A DNA stretch of 30,126 nucleotides from CAZKWG01 sp964615375. GTDB taxonomy: Bacteria; Myxococcota_A; UBA796; CAZKWG01. The DNA is taken from assembly GCA_964615375.1 (NCBI GenBank), contig CAZTOW010000080.1, positions 1 through 30,126 on the forward strand, given 5' to 3'. The notes below the pieces were generated by a model. The model did no database searches. It was not told where the DNA came from and saw nothing but the letters and a program-made list of their open reading frames with translations. Of the stretch, positions 7,791 to 15,039 are shown piece after piece; the first letter of the stretch is position 1; each line of letters begins with the position of its first letter. The translations under genes and the position numbers were made by a program.

Positions 7791-9970
7791 TTGCTCTTCG
7801 TCCTGCTGATCTTCGCCTGCGATGGAGGGGAAACGACCGAGGGCGGGCGCTGCCCGGAGGGTCAGCTCGAAGACCAGGGGCGCTGTGTGTCCGTGGATTG
7901 TGGGCGTGGGGCCTGGGGCAACCTCGATCTGGACGAAGAGACGATCTACGTGGACGCCGAGGCGGAGGACGACGGAGACGGCGGCGAGGGCGCCCCGCTG
8001 CGCACCCTGTCCGAGGGCCTCGCCATGGCGGGCGAGCTCGGGTGGTCCACGGTCGCCGTCGCGGAGGGCGTCTACGAGGAGAACCCGGAGATCGGCGCGG
8101 AGCTGGGCGGTCTGCGCCTGGCGGGGCGCTGCGCGGAGCTGGTCGTGCTGGAGGGCGGGAGCGCGCCCCTGGGCTGAGCGTCGGCAGCGCGCGGGGTGGA
8201 CCGGAGACCTTCGCGCTCTCGGGCTTCACCCTGCGGGGTGGCGATGTCGGGATGGAGGTCCGGCACGGGATCACCCGGGTCTCCACCTCGCGCTTCGAGG
8301 AGAACCTGGGCGCAGGGCTCCTCGTCATGGGCGATGGCGTGACGGTGATCGTCCAGGAGAGCGCGCTGGAGGGAGCCAGGAGGAACGCGGATGACGTCGG
8401 TGGGTCCGCCATGGAGGTGGCGGACGGAGCGCGCGCCAGCCTCTCCCGCGTGACGGTCGAGGGCACCGAGGAGGCTGGCCTGGCCGCTGTGGGGGGGACG
8501 CTCGCGCTGGAAGAGGTCTCTGTGCACGGCGCCGGAGACGAGGACACGAGCTTCGCGCCGCTCCTGTGGCTCGAGGACGCGACGCTCACCTGCAGGTCCT
8601 GCGCGCTCACCGAGGGCCTCGGCGCTGGGCTGTACATGAGAGGATCCGTGGCCTCACTGGAGGACAGCCAGATCGAGGGGACGAAGTCGAGCTCGGAGGG
8701 TGGCAATGGGGTGGTGGCGGTGTCAACGGAGGACGGGACGCCGTCCACCTTGATCCTGGAGGGCTCGACGATCACGAATGTCGCGTCGTCGGGGATCGTC
8801 GGGGAGGGGGCCAGCCTCATCCTCGAGCGCTCGTCGATCCTGGAGAGCGGCGAGCTCGGCGTCCTGGCGATGAGCGGCGCCGACGTCTACCTGGAGGATC
8901 TCCTGATCGACGGCGCCGTCTCGGCAGGGGTCGGGGTCCTCGGCGCGACCCTGCGCGGGACCGGGCTGGAGATCTCGGATGTGGGCGGAGCAGGGATCTA
9001 CCTCGAGGACGGCGTGGTGAGCGGGCTCGAGGAGGTCCACATCCATGATCTGAGCTTCGTAGAAGAGGTCTCCGGGTTCGGCGTGCTGGGGATCGCGCTG
9101 ATGGAGGGCTCGCGGGGCACCTTCACGGATCTGGTCATTGAAGATGCCTACGGCGCGGGGGTACAGGTCGGCGGGGACAGCTCGCTGACCTTGAAGGAGG
9201 CCCAGATCCTCCGCACGCACGGCTCCCCCCTGACCAGCGTGGGCTTCGGTTTGAACGCCTTCGGCGGCAGCCAGATTGGTGGTGAGTCCGTCAGCGTCCG
9301 CGAGACCGAGGGGATAGGCTTCTACGTGGTCGGCGGGTCCCTGAAGTGTACGGACTGCGCGATCACGGACAGCGCGAATGCGGGAGTGGCGCTGCTGGTC
9401 GCGGGGAGCGCGCGTCTCTACGGGGACGGGTCGAGCTGCGAGATCTCGGGGACAGAGGGCAACGCCAGCTTCGCGGTCGGCGTCGGCCTCGTCGCCGACA
9501 CGATGGGCAGCGGCGTGGGGCTGAACCTCGAGGTGGACGGGTGCGTGATCCGAGACAACGCGACGGCGGGTGTGTACCTTGCAGGGTTCGGATCCTATTT
9601 TCTACAGAGCTCGACGATTGAGGGCGGGGTGTCGCCTCTGACGGGCGTCTATCCAGAGGGGAACGCGATCGTCGCCCAGGAGGCGCTCGCCTGGACCGAG
9701 GGCGCCGAACACGGGCTCCTGGTGGAGGACACCACCCTCTTCGGGTCCGCGGGAGCCGCCCTCCTGCTCCGCGGGGCGGGCGCGACGATCACAGACGACG
9801 TGGTCTTCTCCGAGAACACGCTCGACGTCCTGCAGCAGGGCTGCGCGGACGCCTCGATGTCCATCGCATGCCCGGAGGGAGCGCAGTGCGAGCTCTGCCC
9901 TCCTTACGATCACCGCTTCGAGCCGATCGACTTCTACCTGCAGTCGCCAGAGTTCGACTTCGATGAGTAG
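7791..9970 (+). pseudogene. Beta-helix lipoprotein interrupted by a -1 frameshift
   Basis: One gene split over two frames. The first part (7791-8177) starts at a TTG ten bases after the previous stop, behind GGAGG at 7783-7787 (tight, three-base spacing). It encodes a very short lipoprotein signal (MLFVLLIFAC) and the Cys module C21-x10-C32-x4-C37, with the same spacing as the lipoprotein at 422. It stops at TGA 8175-8177. Homology to the 422 protein continues in the -1 frame from about 8165 (GLSVGSARGGPETFALSGFTL) to TAG at 9970. Two CxxCA(L/I)T motifs and a C-terminus ending FDFDE, like the FDFED of the paralogue, are in the second part. One extra base, for example in the CCCC run at 8166-8169, would restore a ~726-aa protein. 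The rest of the frame is intact, so this is either a recent mutation or a sequencing error. Confidence 0.8.
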
Positions 9971-11483
9971 GCTCCTGCTCGCGCTCCTCGCCGCCTGTGG
10001 CGTCCGCGGGGACGCCGACGGGGACGGCTTCGCCCCGCCAGACGACTGCGACGACGCCCGCGCCGACGTCCACCCTGGCGCCGAGGAGCTGTGGTACGAC
10101 GGCCTCGACCAGGACTGCGCCGGGGACGACGATTTCGACGCCGACGGGGACGGTTACGCCAGCGCGACCTACAACGGCGCGGACTGCGACGACGCCGACC
10201 CCGAGGTCGGGCCTGGGGCCGAAGATCCGGACGGGGACGGCGTGGACCAGGGCTGTGACGACTGGGCCGACACGGGCGCCTGGGATCTGCCCTCGCCGCT
10301 CGACGCCGACGGGGACGGCTTCCTGAGCCGCGAGCTCGGCGGGCTGGACTGCGACGACGAGGACGCCGAGGTCTACCCGGGCAGCGGGCTCGAGGACTGC
10401 CTGAGCTGCGACGACGCCACGGCGCTCCGGGTGCCCGAGGACTACGGCACCCTCGCCGAGGCCCTGGCCGTCGCCCCGTCGGGCGCGGTCCTCTGCCTCT
10501 CCGAGGGCCGCTGGGAGGAGAACCTGGAGTTCGACGGGACCAGCGTCGCCATCCTGGGCGTGGAGGGCGCGGCGCTCACCTCATTGGATGGGGGTGGGCT
10601 CGCCGCGGTCCTGAGCGTGTCCGATGCGGAGCTCTATCTGGGGGGGCTGGCGCTCACCGGGGGGAGCTCCGAGCAGGGGGGGGCCCTCGCGCTGTACAGC
10701 GCCTCGGTCGCGCTGCGCGACCTGGTCATCCGGGACAACCAGGCCGGGGAGGGAGGTGGGATCTTCGGCCAGTACACGGACCTGCGCGTGATGGACACCC
10801 TCGTCGCGGCGAACGAGGCCACGGACCTGGGCGGAGGAGGGATGTACTGCGGCACCTGCCGGGTGGAGCTCGTGGGCGTCGCCCTCCTGGGCAACGTCGC
10901 GGCGGCGGGCGAGGCGCTCACGGGCGGAGGGGGCGCGCTCTCGCTCCAGGGGGTCTCCGCGGGCTCGCGCCTCCAGAACGTCGTCGTCGCCGGGAACGTC
11001 ACGACCGGTCGCGGCGGCGGGCTCTACCTCGCGCACGTCGAGGGGATGGCCCTGGACCACCTGAGCCTGGTCGGGAACACAGGTCTCAACGGCGGGGGGA
11101 TCTTCGCCTTCGGGCTCGAGGAGGCGATCACCGTGACCAGCTCGGTCGCGAGCCACAATCAGGCCACGGACGCGGTGGACGGGATCTGGATCTACTACGT
11201 GTTGGACGAGGCCAGCTTCGCCTGGAGCGATCTCTGGGACGAGGGCGGGGGCGGCGTGAGGCAGGGCACCGCAGGCGAGACGTCCTGGTTCTTCTCCGAC
11301 GAGGACCTCTGTCTCTCCGCCGATCCCCTCTTCAGCTCTCTGGATCTCAGCGCCGACCCCGAGACCTGGGACCTGTCCCCTGGCGCTGGGTCGCCGCTGA
11401 TCGACGCCGCGAACCCGGACGAAGAGGACGCGGACGGGACCCCCGCGGACATCGGCGCGACGGGAGGGCCCTCAGGGCTGTAA
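9963..11483 (+). CDS. MopE-like metal-binding beta-helix lipoprotein, 506 aa
   Basis: The ATG overlaps the end of the preceding gene by eight bases, so translation is probably coupled. The signal peptide is short, with a canonical lipobox Leu-Ala-Ala-Cys12. Residues 17-145 contain three Asp-rich repeats of the myxobacterial putative metal-binding (MopE-type) kind: DADGDGF...DDCDDARADVHPGAEE...GLDQDCAG, then DADGDGYA...ADCDDADPEVGPGAED, then DADGDGFLS...LDCDDEDAEVYPG. These should bind calcium or another divalent metal (family knowledge). A beta-helix follows (VPEDYGTLAEALAVAPSGAVLCLSEGRWEEN onward), with G-G-G-rich coils of the polymorphic-outer-membrane type. The protein ends in PDEEDADGTPADIGATGG, a known ending of such passenger domains. 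It is the last of three clustered lipoprotein genes. Confidence 0.88.
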   Translation: MSRLLLALLAACGVRGDADGDGFAPPDDCDDARADVHPGAEELWYDGLDQDCAGDDDFDADGDGYASATYNGADCDDADPEVGPGAEDPDGDGVDQGCDDWADTGAWDLPSPLDADGDGFLSRELGGLDCDDEDAEVYPGSGLEDCLSCDDATALRVPEDYGTLAEALAVAPSGAVLCLSEGRWEENLEFDGTSVAILGVEGAALTSLDGGGLAAVLSVSDAELYLGGLALTGGSSEQGGALALYSASVALRDLVIRDNQAGEGGGIFGQYTDLRVMDTLVAANEATDLGGGGMYCGTCRVELVGVALLGNVAAAGEALTGGGGALSLQGVSAGSRLQNVVVAGNVTTGRGGGLYLAHVEGMALDHLSLVGNTGLNGGGIFAFGLEEAITVTSSVASHNQATDAVDGIWIYYVLDEASFAWSDLWDEGGGGVRQGTAGETSWFFSDEDLCLSADPLFSSLDLSADPETWDLSPGAGSPLIDAANPDEEDADGTPADIGATGGPSGL

Positions 11484-11497
11484 CTGACGGACGGCGC

Positions 11498-11519
11498 CCC
11501 CCTTGATGAGGGATGTGCG
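11498..11519 (+). promoter_or_regulatory. Shared upstream motif, copy B
   Basis: CCCCCTTG at 11498-11505 and GGATGTGCG at 11511-11519, with a five-base gap, 76 bp before the gene at 11596. Matches copy A at 6458-6477 in both blocks. An inverted repeat GCGGCG/CGCCGC (11517-11522 and 11534-11539) overlaps its end. Confidence 0.35.
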
Positions 11520-11567
11520 GCGGTGATGACATTCGCCGCGCACCCACCCGCTCGGGCCGTTCAGACC

Positions 11568-11583
11568 GAGGGGCTCGCCCCTC
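11568..11583 (+). other. Hairpin directly before a ribosome site
   Basis: A perfect inverted repeat (GAGGGGC, TC, GCCCCTC) ends at the base before the AAGGAGA ribosome site of the 11596 gene. It may stabilise the leader or control access to the ribosome site. Confidence 0.4.
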
Positions 11584-11595
11584 AAGGAGAAACAC

Positions 11596-12039
11596 ATGTT
11601 TCGCGCTCTCGTTCCTCTCGCCCTCATCCTGGTCGCGCCTCCCGTTGCCCATGCCGCCGACAGCGCCAAGGAGTGCTCCGACGGAAGCGAGGAGGCCCTG
11701 GACTGGCAGGAGGCGATCTCCTATCTCCCGCCCACCACGGTCAGCACCCGCGACAGCGTGTCGGTGGGACGCGGCACCTACTCGGTGCGCACCTCGGCCT
11801 CCGATGAGGAGCTCTCCGTTCGCATCACCAGCCTCACGGGGCGGACGCTCGGCACGCTCTCGGTGGACGCCTGCGGGGAGGAGAGCGTCTCGGGGTTGAT
11901 CACGGACGTCGAGATCCTGGACTGGAGCGAGGAGTCCATCACCGTCGGAGGCACGACCAGCCGTGGGCTCTCCATCGAGATCCACTGTGACATCTCCTAC
12001 CCGCCGGGCTCGATCGACTGCTCGATCGACATCAGCTGA
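11596..12039 (+). CDS. Small secreted protein, unknown function, 147 aa
   Basis: The ATG follows AAGGAGA at 11584-11590 with good spacing. A clear Sec signal peptide (MFRALVPLALILVAPPVAHA) ends at Ala-His-Ala and has no lipobox, so the mature protein is about 127 residues and soluble in the periplasm or outside. The mature part is beta-rich in appearance (TYSVRTSASDEELSVRITSL, SITVGGTTSRGLSIEI). It has four cysteines: one early (KECSDG), one central (DACGEE) and two near the end (IHCDIS, IDCSID), which could form two disulphides. I recognise no family. A strong hairpin follows its stop, so it is probably a single-gene transcript. Confidence 0.8.
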   Translation: MFRALVPLALILVAPPVAHAADSAKECSDGSEEALDWQEAISYLPPTTVSTRDSVSVGRGTYSVRTSASDEELSVRITSLTGRTLGTLSVDACGEESVSGLITDVEILDWSEESITVGGTTSRGLSIEIHCDISYPPGSIDCSIDIS

Positions 12040-12059
12040 CGATCTGGCCGGCGTTCATC

Positions 12060-12099
12060 GCGCGAGGGCAGAGGGGAGGACTCCTCTCTGCTCTTGCGC
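12060..12099 (+). terminator. Long hairpin, likely terminator
   Basis: Arms 12060-12078 and 12081-12099 form an 18-19 bp stem. The only departures from Watson-Crick pairing are three G-U pairs on the + strand transcript, which would be A-C mismatches in a minus-strand transcript, so the structure suits rightward RNA. It lies 20 bases after the stop of the 11596 gene. No U-tract follows, so it may act with Rho or as RNA-end protection; it is also close enough to the 12145 gene to be a leader element. Confidence 0.6.
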
Positions 12100-12144
12100 C
12101 TGCTCGGGCGGCCAGCTATCGCCCGCCATCGAGGTCTACGCCCC

Positions 12145-13149
12145 ATGGACACCCTCCCCCCGCTGATCCACAGCTTCGTCCTGCGCGGCGCCGACGCGGC
12201 GCCGCTTCGGCAGGAGCTCGGCCGCCACGTCTCGGCCGCCACCCGGCGCTACCCCGACGCCTACTTCAACCTGGGCCGGAGGTGCCCCGAGGCCGTGGAC
12301 GACCTGGCGGACCGCGTGTTCACGACCTGCGCCCGGGTGGAGAAGGGGCGCTTCCCCTTCCTGGGCCGCGTGCCCTTCCGCGCCTACACCGACGACGCCA
12401 TGGGCGGGCCCGCCATCCGATACCACACCTTCTACGCCCAGGTCTCGATCACCCGTGAGCTGCTGCGCGCCGACTACGAGCACAACCTGGCGCGCGATCC
12501 GCGCCTTCGCTGGCGCGCCGATCTCTACGCCGAGGTCGGAGCCGCGCTGCGGGAGGTGGGCGAGCGGGTCCCCGGCGCCGCCAAGGGGCCGCCGCGCTGG
12601 CGGGGACGCGGGCGCGGGCTCGCGCTGCTGCGCCGGGACGAGGACATCGTGGACGATCTCCGCGCCAGCGGGCTCGCCGAGGTCCCGGCCCTGGTGGAGC
12701 GCGCCCTGCGGGCCACCGGCCCGACCACCCAGTCCCGGCTGGCGAACCTGATCGCGGACGCCCTCTCCTCGCGCGGGGAGGGCGCGTCTCCCGCCCCGGA
12801 GGAGGGGCCCGAGGAGCTCTCCACCCCGATCCGGCTCGCCGTGCGCGAGGCCGTGCGGAGCGCCTGGCGGGAGCTGGAGGACCCGGATCGCGCGCTGATG
12901 ACCGCGCTGGCCGCCGGACTGAGCGCCGACGAGCTCATCGCGCGCGATCCCCGCTTCAAGCACCGGGTCGCCGTCACCCGCGCGGTCGAGCGCACCAACC
13001 GCGTCTTCCTCGCGCACCTCTACCCGGCGCTGGGCGTCGAGCGGGCGCCCGAGATCCCACCGCGTGAGCTCCTGGAGTTGCTCTTCGAGGTGCTGGTGGC
13101 GGTGCTCCCCGAGCTTCAGGAGACGATGACGACGGGAGGTGCGGCGTGA
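12145..13149 (+). CDS. Uncharacterised protein, weakly sigma-factor-like, 334 aa
   Basis: The ATG at 12145 has GAGGT nine bases upstream; the frame stays open to 12094, but the extension has no ribosome site and lies next to the hairpin. There is no signal peptide or membrane segment, so it is cytoplasmic. The N-terminal half (YPDAYFNLGRRCPEAVDDLADRVFTTC) and the C-terminal stretch from about residue 230 resemble regions 2 and 4 of sigma70-type proteins in length and helix pattern: AVREAVRSAWRELEDPDRAL, then a helix-turn-helix-like piece and an R-rich helix. The match is by eye and weak. A basic glycine-rich loop (GPPRWRGRGRG) sits in the middle. The stop overlaps the next start by four bases (GTGA), so the pair is coupled. 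Other DNA- or RNA-binding proteins cannot be excluded. Confidence 0.75.
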   Translation: MDTLPPLIHSFVLRGADAAPLRQELGRHVSAATRRYPDAYFNLGRRCPEAVDDLADRVFTTCARVEKGRFPFLGRVPFRAYTDDAMGGPAIRYHTFYAQVSITRELLRADYEHNLARDPRLRWRADLYAEVGAALREVGERVPGAAKGPPRWRGRGRGLALLRRDEDIVDDLRASGLAEVPALVERALRATGPTTQSRLANLIADALSSRGEGASPAPEEGPEELSTPIRLAVREAVRSAWRELEDPDRALMTALAAGLSADELIARDPRFKHRVAVTRAVERTNRVFLAHLYPALGVERAPEIPPRELLELLFEVLVAVLPELQETMTTGGAA

Positions 13150-13619
13150 GACGGACCCTGCTGGACGAGCTGCTGGGAGCGGAGGCGGCGTCCCCGGCCC
13201 TGAGGGCGCTGGCGACGCTGGCGCGGGCGGGGGCGCTCCGGCGCGACGCCGCCGCGCTGGCGGAGGAGGAGCTTCAAGAGGGGCTGTGGGTCGGGTCCGC
13301 GGCGGCCGAGGAGCGCCCCCTGGCGCGGCTGGCCGCGGACACCGGCGAGCGCGCCCCCCTCTTCGGAGAGGCCCCGGTCCCGGGGGCGCCTGAATTCCGG
13401 GTGCAGGCGCGGCTGGACCCCGCGGGCAGACAGGGCTGGGTCGCCGCGCTCAGCCTGACGGGCCCCGAGGATCAGGACCCGCCGCTGCTCCGCGTCAGCC
13501 TGATGGGAGCCGAGGGGGCGATCCTGGAGATCGAGCTGGGGCCCGAGCGCGCGGTCGAGGCCTGGATCGGCGAGGAGCTCGTCATCGCCCCCACCTTGCG
13601 GGCCGAGCGGATCTACTAA
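13146..13619 (+). CDS. Uncharacterised coupled partner protein, 157 aa
   Basis: Starts at a GTG overlapping the stop of the 12145 gene in a GTGA junction, with GGGAGG upstream (13134-13139). It has no signal peptide, so it is probably cytoplasmic. Residues 1-75 are helical and Ala/Leu/Glu-rich. From about residue 80 it looks like a beta domain (FRVQARLDPAGRQGWVAALSL; LLRVSLMGAEGAILEIELGPERAVEAWIGEELVIAP). The coupling suggests it binds or regulates the preceding sigma-like protein, perhaps as an antagonist, but no anti-sigma motif (such as HxxxCxxC) is present. Ends in Tyr-TAA inside the palindrome shared with the convergent gene. I recognise no family. Confidence 0.75.
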   Translation: MRRTLLDELLGAEAASPALRALATLARAGALRRDAAALAEEELQEGLWVGSAAAEERPLARLAADTGERAPLFGEAPVPGAPEFRVQARLDPAGRQGWVAALSLTGPEDQDPPLLRVSLMGAEGAILEIELGPERAVEAWIGEELVIAPTLRAERIY

Positions 13620-13629
13620 TTAATTAGTA
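13614..13629. repeat. 16-bp perfect AT palindrome across convergent stops
   Basis: TACTAATTAATTAGTA is its own reverse complement. Reading inward from either side gives Tyr then TAA, so the 157-aa gene (stop 13617-13619) and the Lon-like gene (stop 13624-13626) both end in Tyr-TAA within it, four bases apart. It is conspicuous in a ~75% GC setting. It lacks the GC stem of a standard terminator. Confidence 0.85.
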
Positions 13630-15039
13630 TTTCGAGATCGCCAGCAGCGCCGTGTCCCGGGTGAGCCAGAGCCGATCGCCCACCCGGAGCACGATCTCAG
13701 CTCCCACCGGCGCCAGCTCCTGGCTGCCCGCGCGCTCCCACATCAGCGGGCGCAGCGCGCGCGCCCTCCCCGGGCCCTCCCACCGGAGGTGCTGGCGGGA
13801 GACCATCGCGTCCACCAGGCGCGTTCCCTGGTAGAGGGCGTGGGTCGCCTGTAGGGGACTCGCGTCGCGCCCCACCGTGTCGCCGGCCGCGAGGGGGAGC
13901 GCGCGGCCGTCCTCGGGGCCGCCCTGGACCTCGAGCGCCGAGGCCAGGGCCTCCTCGGCCGCGCCCTCCGCCGCCGGTCCCTGCTCCCAGGCCCCCCGGA
14001 CGGTGGCCACCTCGCCTCCGCGCTGCGCCAGCTCGCCCAGGTCGAGGCCGGGGATCCCGCGCAGGGGCCCGGTGGGATCCCGCGCCAGGGCGACCGCGAG
14101 ATCCTCGACCCCGAAGCCCGGTCGCAGCCCCTCCGCCAGCCGCCGCACCCGAGGCGTGGGGACCAGCGCCTCCGCCCCCCGGCAGAGCACCAGCGCGCGC
14201 CGGTCGCCGCTCGGCGCCTCGGGGAGCCGGACCAGCCGCAGCCGCCCGGCCACGAGCCCGCCCCCGTCTACCCGCTCCAGCGCCCGCAGCAGGTGTTGGA
14301 CGCCCAGGAAGCCCAGATCCGGGGCGCGCGCCTGGCGCTCGGCCTCCGCCAGCCAGGCCGCGGCCCCCGGATCGGCCGAGGGCCAGAGCGCGTCCACCTC
14401 GGGATCCCTTAGCAGGAGGGGCCTCAGCGCCCGCGACAGGTCCGCCGGGGCGCCCACGGCCCGGGGGAGCACGCGCGCGCCGTGCTCCAGCCGCGCGATC
14501 ATCGGCGAGACAAGCTCGATCTGGGCGGCCGGGAGCAGCAGCGCCGCGCGGGCCCGCGGGTGAGCGGCGAGGGCGGCGTCGAGCTGGCGCAGCTTCTCCG
14601 GCCAGCCCGTGACCTCGCCCGCCGCGATCTCGCCGTGCCGGCCGACGTCCAGAGACCCGGAGCCCGTCACCAGCAGGGCCATCCCGCCCTCCGGGTCGGG
14701 ATCTCCCGGATCAGGCAGGTGGAACGCGAGCTGCTCCTCCCAGCGCCGCATCTGGGCCGCCGCCAGCAGCACCAGATCTCCGCTGGTCCCCCCCGGCGCG
14801 GGTCCGGGCGGCGCGAGCTGGAACCACAGCGCCGACGCGCTCCGGCCGTCCGGGGTGCGCCCGAGATCCAGCGCGTCCAGGGCGGGCTCCAGGCCCGCGC
14901 CCGTCTGCAGCCGGGGTCCCCCCGCCAGCCAGCGGACCAGATCCCCCGAGGCGCGCGCCCCGGCGGTGGTCACCACGTCCACGCTCAGCGCGCCGCCGGT
15001 GTGCAGGATCAGCGCCCGCGCGACCGGCGCAGCGCTCAA
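13624..15039 (-). CDS. Lon-like (S16) / Clp-N-like / FHA domain fusion, 471 aa
   Basis: The start is set at TTG 15039, which overlaps the upstream stop by four bases (TTGA) behind GGAGAAGGGGAA; longer starts would run inside the neighbouring gene. Residues 1-205 resemble the Lon proteolytic domain: a PPGPAPGGTSG loop aligns with the Lon DGPSAG loop (Ser86 as nucleophile), then a Lon-like beta stretch (LLVTGSGSLDVGRHGEI) and VTGWPEKL, matching GGLKEKL (Lys149 as the second dyad residue), then ALLLPAAQ matching the VLIP strand. Residues 225-340 look like two Clp-N repeats: WLAEAERQARAPDLGFLGVQHLLRAL and PRVRRLAEGLRPGFGVEDLAVALARDP. Residues 372-465 are an FHA domain with GDTVGRD at 386-392 and SRQHLRW at 414-420. 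There is no AAA motor. Assignments are by eye; FHA is firmest, then Clp-N, then Lon. Confidence 0.8.
   Translation of the reverse strand: MSAAPVARALILHTGGALSVDVVTTAGARASGDLVRWLAGGPRLQTGAGLEPALDALDLGRTPDGRSASALWFQLAPPGPAPGGTSGDLVLLAAAQMRRWEEQLAFHLPDPGDPDPEGGMALLVTGSGSLDVGRHGEIAAGEVTGWPEKLRQLDAALAAHPRARAALLLPAAQIELVSPMIARLEHGARVLPRAVGAPADLSRALRPLLLRDPEVDALWPSADPGAAAWLAEAERQARAPDLGFLGVQHLLRALERVDGGGLVAGRLRLVRLPEAPSGDRRALVLCRGAEALVPTPRVRRLAEGLRPGFGVEDLAVALARDPTGPLRGIPGLDLGELAQRGGEVATVRGAWEQGPAAEGAAEEALASALEVQGGPEDGRALPLAAGDTVGRDASPLQATHALYQGTRLVDAMVSRQHLRWEGPGRARALRPLMWERAGSQELAPVGAEIVLRVGDRLWLTRDTALLAISKY

Noticed and set aside
8160..8180. Programmed -1 ribosomal frameshift
   Set aside because: No X-XXY-YYZ slippery heptamer in the right phase and no clear downstream structure; a mutation or read error is simpler.
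5597..8820. Long minus-strand open frames opposite the kinase and lipoprotein genes
   Set aside because: They are shadows typical of high-GC DNA; the plus-strand frames have ribosome sites, lipoboxes and family motifs.
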